Source of the DNA: Gnetum montanum
Lineage: Eukaryota > Streptophyta > Gnetopsida > Gnetales > Gnetaceae
Direction: 5' to 3'
NCBI GenBank assembly: GCA_015680685.1
Contig: MNCI01015499.1
Location: 841,080 to 893,603 of the forward strand
DNA: 52,524 bases
Below are positions 43,801 through 52,524 of this stretch, one piece after another; position 1 is the first letter of the stretch; the number at the start of each line of letters is the position of its first letter. The notes beneath the pieces were generated by a model. The model worked only from the letters and a program-made list of their open reading frames with translations. It was not told the origin of the DNA and did not search any database. A program made the translations under genes and the position numbers.

Positions 43801-46678
43801 AAAAATATTTTGAGTTTCAACATCCCCAAAAAATCCAAAGATATATGTTATATGAGAATACCATGTTAGAATGTGGGAGAAAAGGCCTCACTCTTTGATT
43901 TTTTAAACTTAGCATTTATCTCACAATCCATGTCAATAATAATGCAAAAAAATTTAATGAAAAATCATTTGGAACATTAGTAGAAGTAGAGATAAAAGGA
44001 AATGCCTTAGAGGGTTTTGAGATTTTATTACTATGTTTCATTAAGCAAAATCCTTCTATGATTGCATTGTTAGTCCTTGTTGAGAATGTCTTTTTTTTTT
44101 CAAAGCATAATTCTTTTTAGATATATAGAATTTATGGATATCCTCATATTTAAAAAGGTTAATAAGAGGTTGGAAACTTGATAAAGAAGGTGGCATTGGC
44201 TCTTGCTAAAAATTACCATTATTTTTTTTTCTAAAATATGTTGTTTTTTTTCCTATGAACAATTTTTTTAAAGAAAAGGATAAATCCCAATAACATAATC
44301 TTAGCATTGATAATAGGTGCAATATCATTACAAATTATAGTATGTAATTAAATAGAAAAAAATACTAATTACCTATCTCAAGTTGTAATTATGTCTTCCT
44401 TTGCTATAAATTAATCTCTATAAGCTAATGTGTGAGTTGCATATCATATATTAATGTTTTTTTACTCTTTTTTGAGAATTGTGCCAATATTGCCAATAAT
44501 TTTAATTTCAACACTTTAAAAAATAAGAAAAATATTTTTTAATTTAATCTAACAAAGAATTTTCAAAGAATCAATAGGATTGGGATTCAAATTCACTTTT
44601 CATTTTTGAGCAATAATTATATTGTAATGATCCTTAAAAACTTTCAAATTTAGGGATTTCTCAACCATTTTAGAATTTTCAAATTTAACAAGAAACATTA
44701 GGAAAAATACTAGGCATGCAAAATACTAATTCCATAGCATTCAAGGATATCCTAAATCACTAGCATAAAATTTTTATTTTGGTGAATAAAGCCAATAATT
44801 TATAGAAAGACACATTAAGAAATGATAACTTTTGACAAAGATTTATATAAAAGATCAAGTAAAACAAAATCAAAAGCTTCAAAATCCATCACATTCTCTA
44901 CAATCTTAGAGATAGTAGTATTTTTTATTTTTAGATCATTCCTTGCCAATAAATTCTATGTTAGAATATCTTCCCTAGAAAGCTTGCCTTGTTAGAATAT
45001 AATCCATCAACCTCTCACAAAAACTTACCTTGCATGCTAAGAATGTTAATAAATAGGCAAAGCCTAAAAAGTAGATCTCACCAATTGTAGCCAACTAACC
45101 TATGATAACATCTTAGCCTTCAACTTAGTAACTTAATTATCAATATTGTAAAGAAGTGTGTATCAAAATTCCTTCCTCATATGACCCATAAAGAAAGAAA
45201 GCCTCAAATACATAGTCGATAATGAGTTTACTTGACATCTTAATAAATCAATATATTCTTGAAGCAAATTTTCTTTAAATTTATTTTTCAACTAGCAACA
45301 TTTGAAAATTTAATGGGATCTGAAGTTTTTCTAGCCGATTTGATTTTTTTCTAGTAGATCTCATTTTTTTTTTTTTTGGTTTTTCATCAATGGATCTTAT
45401 TTCTTTAGAATTCTTCTATGGGGTATTCTAAATTACTCTTAACTTCCTTAACTAATGCTAGAATTTTTTCTTCTTCTATCAATGTATAACTATTAATTCT
45501 TAGAATGCAAATTTATAGGTTGGTGAGTAAAAATTTATGATTCTTTCTTCTAGTGATGTTGATGTAACTAAGACATCTAATTTTGTTCTCTTTGATGATG
45601 GATTATTTACCTCACATTCATTATTTTTCTTAATAGTTAAATGATGTGATACAAGAGTATAATGTTCTAGTTATTCATGCCACATATTAGTCTTATTTTT
45701 TCTACTTATTGAGCTAGACAGTGCTTTGATGATGCAACATGTTATAGACATAGGACTTTATACATAAGCATGAATTGTTGATCATTCATAAGTGGACTTT
45801 AAATTTTGATGTTCAATTGAAAGAATATGCTAAAGTTTCATGTTTTGTCGAGCTATTTAATTCTCCATTATTTTTTAGAAAAGTGAGCAAGAAATTATTA
45901 GTCTTTTTTGTTCTATTAAGCATATAGCATCTATTTTCGCATCATTTTTTTTCATAGATGTTTTTGTATTGAAATCCATATTCCCAACCATAAAAAGGAA
46001 TTGATATTACAAGTAGATGAAAAGGTTTATATTCAAAAAATTACATATTATAATCTTCCCAATTCTTGTAACTTTTTTCATCATGAAGAATATTTGTTTA
46101 ATGTTTTTTCTCTCTTGCTTAACAAAAATGTTGAGAAAAGAAAATAACATGTTGAAGTTGTTAAGCAAGAGAAAAAATGGATTGAAGTTGAGGATAGAAA
46201 AAAAAAATCTTAAGCTGGAGATATGAAACATCAAGTTACTATCGATGATAAGAATAATTAAATGAAAATTTTAAAAAAATAGAGAAGAAAAAAGCTTTTG
46301 TTCAATATTTTTACTTGTAGTATAGGAAGTCTTGATTAGTATAGTTAAATAACTTACAAGGAACATTTTTCCTCATCTAACAAGAATAATGTCAACTTAA
46401 AATTAAAACTTATATTGACAAGTGAACTATAGCTAATGACAAAGATTCTTAATGTAAGGTCATATTTGATGGACAATAGAGCTTCTTTTTCTATAAAAGT
46501 TGGTATTTCATCAAAGCTTTTAATTACTATTTTAAGTTCTTTATTTTATTTTAATTTTGAGCATGGATGTTAAAAATGATGTAAATGTTGTTAAGAAGTA
46601 AATGATGTAAATAATAAATAAGAATATTGTTACCTTGTTATGACACCAAAAGATGTGCTAAACATGCCTAAATATAGT
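43801..46678. other. AT-rich DNA without recognised genes
   Basis: Short minus-strand phrases could be LINE ORF1 debris, but I cannot name a domain. A hairpin lies at 46111-46172. The 5 bp before the family-C LTR are ATAGT. Confidence 0.35.
46111..46172. repeat. Inverted repeat (hairpin), 15-bp perfect arms
   Basis: TCTCTTGCTTAACAA (46111-46125) is the exact reverse complement of 46158-46172, with a 32-bp loop. Beyond one mismatch the arms continue into T-run and A-run. Confidence 0.8.
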
Positions 46679-46703
46679 TGATGAGACGCAATTTGCACAG
46701 GCC

Positions 46704-46795
46704 GCGATATCGCGGTTGCCGCGATATCGCATCCCCTGCGATATCACGTACACAATATCGTGTCGTCCCCTGCGATATCGCGTACGCAATATCAC
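46704..46795 (+). repeat. GCGATATCGC palindrome array in U3
   Basis: Six units start at 46704, 46721, 46738, 46752, 46772 and 46786. Units 1, 2 and 5 are the perfect 10-bp palindrome GCGATATCGC, and the others carry one or two C-to-T or G-to-A changes. Spacing is 14-20 bp. The antisense LTR at 1-726 has only one unit at this place. Confidence 0.9.
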
Positions 46796-46810
46796 GGTCC
46801 ACCACCAACT

Positions 46811-46819
46811 CTATAAATA
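46811..46819 (+). promoter_or_regulatory. TATA box of the element C LTR
   Basis: CTATAAATA lies about 15 bp after the palindrome array. The same TATA form follows the U3 repeats in the other LTRs. Confidence 0.75.
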
Positions 46820-46986
46820 ATAGGCGGCACTCCCCTCATTTGACATCCTAGGCTAGAAGTAGCGAAGCTCTAGCGGATTGATCACCCCAGAGATAGAATA
46901 TTTTCCATGAGCCCACAGTAGGAGTCCCCCAAGTGAACGGTTCTTTATCCGAGCAGCTTTGTACCTGAATGTAAGTTGTGTACAGC

Positions 46987-46992
46987 AATAAA
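46987..46992 (+). terminator. Poly(A) signal of the element C LTR
   Basis: AATAAA lies about 175 bp after the TATA box, in a segment conserved in the antisense copy (near 510). It is a plausible end-of-R signal. Confidence 0.5.
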
Positions 46993-47657
46993 GATGAGCT
47001 TTGTGGATAAACCTTGTAGTACATGGATAGGTTTATTTAATGTTATTTACTGCTTTCCTAGTAGCACGGCATGAGTACGACTTGGTTACGAGCATTGACG
47101 AATGTGTACGGCTAGCCAAGGAATTAGCTACTCATCACGATTAGATTCTCTCACCCTTATCTCCTAGAATGTGGGACAAGTACGACTTGATTACGAGCAT
47201 CTACGGATGTGTACGACTAGTCAAGGAATTGGCTGCTTGTCACACTTAGGCTAGTTAGGTGCCTCAGTACGACCGCTTCGAGCACGTGCGTTACGTGTGG
47301 TAATCCTAGTAACGGTTAGCATTTGGTAGCCACAGTTGCACAGTTTAGGGTGTGTACGGAAAGTGGGAACGGATGCTGACGCTAGGACTTAGTGCTGTAG
47401 TTAGAGTTAGTTTTATTCTCTCAACCCTTCGCCCCTTAGCATAGGAGATAAACCAGAAAAGACCAAAAAAATCATATACCTTGGACTTACTTAACCATAC
47501 ACCGTGACAACAACAAGTAAGTATAGGAAGACAACAATTAATTAACCCCAAGTGTTCCTTGTGGCATTTAGGCATTTAGTCTGTGGAGTTCGACCAGATC
47601 GCGCATGCTATGCTCGTTTCGTATGGTTGAGTGTAGGGGTACCTCGCCACTCATCAT

Positions 47658-47677
47658 TGGTTCCGTTGACGGGGACT
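47658..47677 (+). other. Primer-binding site of element C (tRNA-Asp type)
   Basis: TGGTTCCGTTGACGGGGACT begins one base after the LTR end. It matches TGGCGCCGTTGCCGGGGACT at 17 of 20 positions. Confidence 0.75.
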
Positions 47678-47836
47678 AAGTGTTTGTACGCCAATTAGAA
47701 CATTAGGAAATCTTTCACATCGTTGTGAGCCTTAACAAACCTTTGGGTTAATTAGTTAAATAAGAACATATATAACGGTGAACAACACACCAATAAAATT
47801 GCTTCTTCTCATAAGGTTAACTCACCTAGGGATAAC

Positions 47837-50330
47837 ATGGAAGATAGTCAGCGACATACACATAACCTAAATCAGCCAAGTCCTCAGCAATCTAAGGTGA
47901 CATATACTCATCCCGATGAGTATGTGCCTGATTTTACTTTTATTCTCCATCAAGATGAACAACTGTGGTGGAGAGATTTGCAAGGTAACATTGTGTTACC
48001 CCCAGATCGATCAGTTCCTAACATGATTTTCCGTGCCCTAGCACAGATTGGCATGCAAGAACTATTTGCAGAATACATTATGGATAACTTTGACACAAGG
48101 GATTATCATCCCACAGATGCCCAACGTATTCGGGACTTAAGGCAGGAGAGCCAACACTCATTGTTGAAGGGCAAGGTCCCCCATGTCCTTAATGAAATAG
48201 GAGACGAGGAACCCCTCACAACGGGTTTCTTAGGAAATGATGTTCCTCCTCCTCATAATGGTGAAGAGGTTAGGCATCAGAGCCTTCAATCAACTGTACA
48301 TGCTACGGGCTCTGATCCCCGTGAACACCAACTGTTCACGGTAGGAACAACCAATCACACTAAGGATGGACACTTTGATCGTCACAACGATCGAAGCCGA
48401 AGTAGCCGAAGAGAAGGTAAGAAACATTGCCATGGTGATGGATCCCCTTCCTCTTCTCCTTCATCTCACCATTCACACTCTCCTTCCACATCTGGGTGCA
48501 ACCATCGTGAGCACAACGGAGAGGGTAAAAGTAAGGAAGATGAAAGACTTCGATAGGAAGGTCGGGAGTTAGGACAAGGGCAAGGACGTAGGGAGAGTAG
48601 GGAACCACCACGAAGACATCACAGACGTCATGAAAGGGATGATCATGACAAACCCCTACTCGTAACCTGAAGCATGCTAGACATCACAGAGGTAGTTAGG
48701 ATCCCCACAAGGCACTTAAAAGATAGCAAGATCAAGCGTCTAGACATAAATAATATCCCACGTTTTGAAGGAGGATACAACACTGATCCTCAACATCATT
48801 TACAGGCATTCCACGATGCCTGTGCCTTGAAAAATATAGATAAGGAGTGGTAGAAGCTTAAGTTATTCCCAAGGACACTCACCAAAGAAGTAGAGAGCTG
48901 GTACTGGTCCTTAGAACTGGAAACCATCAGGAGGTGGAGTACGATGCTTGAATTGTTCAACAACAAATATCAAACATACTTTAGAGTGTCCAATTTGCGT
49001 AATCAGATCCAAGGCTAGAAACAAGGTGCTTATGAACCCTTGGATGCTGCCATGGCCTGTTACTATACACTGCTACATCGTTGTACGGAACATGGGTACG
49101 CTAAACGGGATCAACTTCGCCACATCGTGGATGGGCTAAGGAATGAAACGAGAAGAACTCTTGGGACTTACGCCCAAGGGAGACTTTCCCAATTGAGAGC
49201 CCATGAAGTTGAAAGTTTGTTGGAACAAGTAGAGCAAGAAGAGGGTGAGCTACATAAGAGGGAAAGTGCGGAAGAATACAACCGCGATCCCTCCCTTCGC
49301 AAGAAGAAAGTGAAATTTTGTGATGGAAGGATGAGTCACCACTCGAAGAGTTGGTGAATCGGAAAACCTTACTGATCCAAAAGTTAACAACCGAGGTATT
49401 GGCTAAGGTAGACCAAATGTGGGATTCCTTAGACTCAAGAATAGAAATAGTCTTAAAAATTGTAGAAGAGTCTAAGGTAGAACAAAGTAGTGACAAAGGC
49501 ATAACCAAACGGAGAAACTTAAGCCCTGCGCATAACAAGGGTAAGGGGAAAATTCCTATCTCCGATGAAGCTGTGAATTCTGAGTTAGACGATGATAGTG
49601 GATGTGAGGTCTGCTATTATGACCATCCTAAGGGATGTTGCCCAATTATCTCACATTTGCAGGAGTCTGGGGTGTATGCGTTAAATCCAAGACTTAATCA
49701 ATGGCAAACACCCTGAAGATTACCTTATCCACAAGGTAACCCAAGGCAGTTCCACCAACCCTTAACATATTACCCAAGTGGAACGCCTCCACAGCCTATT
49801 GGACAACATCAGTAGTGGCAATACCCACAGTCATGGGGGATGCCACCGCTAATACATCAGTACCCTTACCGGTAGCCCAATCCTTATGATTATTATGTGT
49901 AGCAGCTAGTTTCTCCAGGTGATTCTATGGGTCACACTACTTCCCAACGTCACTACCAAGTTCGGGAGTACTTCAGGAGGACTCCTTCTCCTTCGGGAGA
50001 TATCTCACATTCAGCCCATCCTCTAACTCCACCCACACCTCTTCCGCCTGTAGTTCCCATATAACCTATTCCAACAATGTAAGGGGAATTACCTACCCAA
50101 CCGCAGCAATGTAACGTCGCGAGAGCTGTAAATATTCAGCATGTAAATATACAACCGGGTGCTAGTTCTGACAACTATACAAAGAAGAGACCCTTTTTCA
50201 GAACTAGGAGCCCAGAAAAACTCTCGCAACAACATGCAGTTGGGCACATGTATAGGCTTCTAACCACTAACGCTTCAGAGAACCCTTCAGTCCAACAACT
50301 AAGTACGCAAACGGTTGACACATATCGTAA
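47837..50330 (+). pseudogene. gag of element C, nearly intact
   Basis: Gag would package the element RNA. The ATG at 47837 opens a 239-residue stretch containing DEYVPDFTFILHQDEQLWW, followed by a Ser/Arg/His-rich linker (NDRSRSSRREG, SPSSSPSSHHSHSPS). After a TAG at 48554 the same frame continues through IPRFEGGYNTDPQHHLQAFH, FPRTLTKEVESWYWS and YTLLHRCTEHGYAKR to 49357. Only three further stops interrupt it (48668, about 48850 and about 49015). One frameshift near 49330 leads to KTLLIQKLTTEVLAKVDQ and a Cys-containing segment (CEVCYYDHPKGCC, a poor zinc-knuckle candidate). A Pro/Gln-rich tail has stops at several expected Gln positions. Broken, but recently so. Confidence 0.85.
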
Positions 50331-50419
50331 CTAACTGGATAAAGGTGGGCCACCTTCCCAGGAAACTATCTAACCCTGGGAACCCCTTAATTCATTTAAA
50401 GATCACTGAAAATGCACCA

Positions 50420-51130
50420 CATCGAGCTCTTCTTGACTCAAGTTCCGGAGTCAACCTAATTTCACAAAAGATGTATCAAGCCTAGAACCTGCCCCAACTT
50501 AAGAAAAGTAACATACAATTGAAGCTGGCTGACCAATCCATCACCATTCCCTTAGGATTGGTGGAGGACATTATCACCACTATGTGTGGGTGGTCATACC
50601 TAGCCAATTTCCTGGTGATTAAGGTTAACAACGAAGGGGGCTTCCCCATTATAATGGGAAGACCGTGGCTAAGTACCGTAGACGCGTACCTAGGAATTCG
50701 TGATCTTTCCTTGCAGATTTCTAAGGTGAATATTTACGGAAAGATAGAGAAGAAGAAGATTCCATGCATTGCATATAGTGATTCATCGGGTGATGACATG
50801 GAGGATATGTCTCCATGTGAGAGGTGTGCCTATGAGAATGAAAAACAAAGATGCCTGTATGTAGCAACCACGCAACCAGTAGTAGACACCCTGTGGTTGA
50901 CAGCCACTCGTAAGAGTAGACAAATATGCATGGAAGGAACTGAGGAGACAACTCATGCCAACAACCGTGGCATAGACACATTGGAACGTGAGCGTTGCCA
51001 ACTTCCACCCCTCAACTTAAGATCATCAATTGGGAGAAGTTGGGCACTTCTTCGAAATTCAAATAGATGCTCATTATTTCAGATCTCTCCCTTACAACTC
51101 AGTCATGGGGGAGATGGCCACCTATGCTAA
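50420..51130 (+). pseudogene. Aspartic protease of element C
   Basis: The frame reads ALLDSSSGVNLIS (catalytic Asp at 50435-50437), a TAG, then LKLADQSITIPLGLVEDI, FLVIKVNNEGGFPIIMGRPW and LSTVDAYLGIRDL. This is the retropepsin fold seen in Athila Pol, and it matches element A at 9950-10280. The Gly of the DSG triad is Ser here, which should weaken or abolish activity. After about 50760 the sequence no longer resembles protease, and it does not go on to RT. The frame stays open to 51130. Confidence 0.82.
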
Positions 51131-52524
51131 TCATATGGGACCCTCAGTTCTTTTAAGTTTTTGTTTTACAACGTTTTTGTTTTACACATTTTTGTTTTAC
51201 AAATTTCTTTAACTTTTCTAATTTTTGTTTTACAACTTTCTTTAACCTTTTTAGTTTTTGTTTTACATCATTTTTATGCTTTTTCCATTTTTTTTGTGAG
51301 TGTGTGTGTGTATCCACCCTGTAANCTTTTCCATTTTTTTTGTGAGTGTGTGTGTGTATCCACCCTGTAAGTTTGTCCCATAATAAGCGTTCGAACCGAT
51401 GGGATGAACTATTTTCATATTGATTGCGAATGTTTGGTTTTTACCTTTAAGTTGCAATGTTGATACTAAGATATGTTTCTTTTGATATGGCAGGCAATGA
51501 GATCACTTCATCCATCCATCCATCAATTTCTATGGTTTCGCTTGGCTTGGAAATGTACAATTCCCTTCTAATAAGAACCTTAACGAATCGGTGACTGGGT
51601 ATTTCTCAAACTAAGAAAGGACTCAAGGATTGCAAAGGGTGTGACTTCAAGGGAACTTGATGTTTTTGTGTTGGTCATTCTCTTGGGTGCTTAGATGTTT
51701 CTTCTTGAGCTTTCTTACCGTTCCGATGTTACCCAATTATCGGAAGCTGAGGCAATAAAAATAAGAAGTCTTTGCATGGTGTGGCTCGCATGCATAAAAA
51801 CACAAAACACAAAAATTCAAAAAAAAAAAAAAAACAATGAAAGTGAGAATTCAAAGCACATCCCTTAGACGAAATAAAATTTGGGCTACAAGCATTGGTT
51901 ATGGAACCAAAAGTGTTCCCTCTAACTAAGGCCCTTCTCGCTTCCCATTGTCTCCTTTGTTTCGTCGGAATGGTGGTGGCTCTTTGAAGATGCATCCTCA
52001 TTATCCAAGTGGATGGTTTAACCGAATGCATTGATGCGAAGTCACTGGAAGTGGTTGGTTTGAGGCCAGAGTTGGAATGAGACTTGCCAAGTCACATTAA
52101 TCACCAAACACACTAGGGACTGTACACCACCTTGTTCTTGAGACTCCATTCCATTTCTCGTCTCTCCATCCTTCTCTCCATTGTTCACCTCATTGCTGAT
52201 TGTATCATTAGTGTATAAATTTTGGTTGATGCATTGTTTTCTTTTCGGTAAATTCTTGCGGTTACGACTTTAAATCTTGTTCCAAAAGACATTCCTAGAG
52301 CCTATGGACTCTTTGAATGTGGGTTTGTCAGGGCATTAATGGCATGAGCCTGCTTTGGGGAGGACCCACTGACATTCCTATTTGGAACATTAGTTAACTT
52401 CTTTTCCTTAACATTTTGCAATTGATTTTATTTTGTTCATTTCCATCTTGACATCTCTTTTATCGATGTCCTAGTTGTCCATTTTTATCTCTCTACCTTA
52501 CTCCTTTTCTTTCTCCATTCTTTC
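51131..52524 (+). other. U-rich tract and conserved 3' block of element C
   Basis: 51140-51280 repeats TTTTTGTTTTACA-like words. A duplicated segment with an N follows. GGCAGGCAATGAGATCACTTC (51489 onward) and the stretch 51600-51900 match element A's minus strand (about 6335-5965), including GGGTGTGACTTCAAGGG and ACAAGCATTGGTTATGG. No protein domain is recognised. The remainder to the window end is probably element internal sequence. Confidence 0.6.
51280..51371 (+). repeat. 45-bp direct duplication flanking an N
   Basis: The segment from the T-run before CCATTTTTTTT through GTGAGTGTGTGTG to CACCCTGTAA occurs at 51280-51324 and again at 51327-51370. The single N sits at 51325 between the copies. 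Confidence 0.85.

Larger units (their letters stand above)
46679..47656 (+). repeat. 5' LTR of element C
   Basis: This 978-bp LTR starts TGATGAG and ends CTCATCA, perfect inverse termini, directly before the primer site. U3 carries the GCGATATCGC array, then a TATA box at 46811-46819 and an AATAAA at 46987-46992. It is related to the antisense LTR at 1-726. Confidence 0.88.
46679..52524 (+). mobile_element. Family-C Athila-like retrotransposon, 5' part (element C)
   Basis: On the plus strand the order is 5' LTR, tRNA-Asp-type primer site, gag and protease, then (from about 51100) the GAGATGGCC block, U-rich tract and 3' block that follow integrase in element A. RT, RNase H and integrase are not found between protease and the 3' block. 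Gag runs almost in one frame and CpG words survive, so it is much younger than A and B. The 3' LTR is outside the window. Confidence 0.85.

Noticed and set aside
46704-46795. Regularly spaced palindromes resembling a CRISPR array
   Set aside because: Units are 10 bp, spacers 4-10 bp and similar to each other, and they lie inside an LTR U3 in a plant genome.
49101-49538. Open stretch of 145 codons on the minus strand
   Set aside because: It lies opposite the gag of element C, which has clear family motifs, and encodes nothing recognisable.
51729-52031. Open 100-codon stretch on the minus strand
   Set aside because: It lies within the 3' block of element C on the opposite strand and contains a poly-A/T run; no domain is visible.

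Overview
The window looks like nuclear DNA of a seed plant with a large, AT-rich, repeat-filled genome. The evidence is a spliced plant bHLH transcription factor gene lying among decayed Ty3/gypsy (Athila-like) LTR retrotransposons, LINE remnants and tRNA-like SINE fragments. A conifer or other gymnosperm is my best guess from the amount and age of the repeats. That assignment is inference. I see no bacterial, organellar or CRISPR features.

Layout. 1-726 is part of a minus-strand LTR of 'family C'. 792-13873 is a complete but decayed minus-strand Athila-like element ('A'): two ~0.9 kb LTRs, perfect ATTAG target duplications, a tRNA-Asp-type primer site, remnants of gag, protease, RT, RNase H and integrase, and a further 3' ORF. 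13879-18270 is AT-rich DNA with a LINE endonuclease remnant and a SINE-like fragment. 18271-25178 is a second minus-strand element ('B') that keeps gag and 3' sequence but has no recognisable pol. 25184-33300 holds a palindrome cluster, a candidate giant LTR (25641-29236), unassigned DNA and a degenerate minisatellite.

33467-37759 is the only convincing host gene: a plus-strand bHLH factor of the BEE/CIB/HBI type, with eight well-supported phase-0 exons and one optional exon. 37760-46678 holds its 3' flank, a decayed L1-like LINE on the minus strand with clear RT motifs, a second SINE-like fragment and AT-rich DNA. 46679 to the end is a plus-strand family-C element ('C') with LTR, primer site, nearly continuous gag and protease. 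It appears to pass straight from protease into the 3' region without RT or integrase, and it runs off the window.

A, B and C are related: gag segments, primer sites, a U-rich 3' tract and a conserved 3' block align among them. A is the only one with pol, so B and C look like non-autonomous relatives that would need enzymes supplied in trans. The most notable points are an LTR-U3-like promoter module inside A just upstream of its 3' ORF, family-specific palindromic arrays in each U3, in-frame stops at the same codons in A and C, and a probable exon duplication in the bHLH gene.
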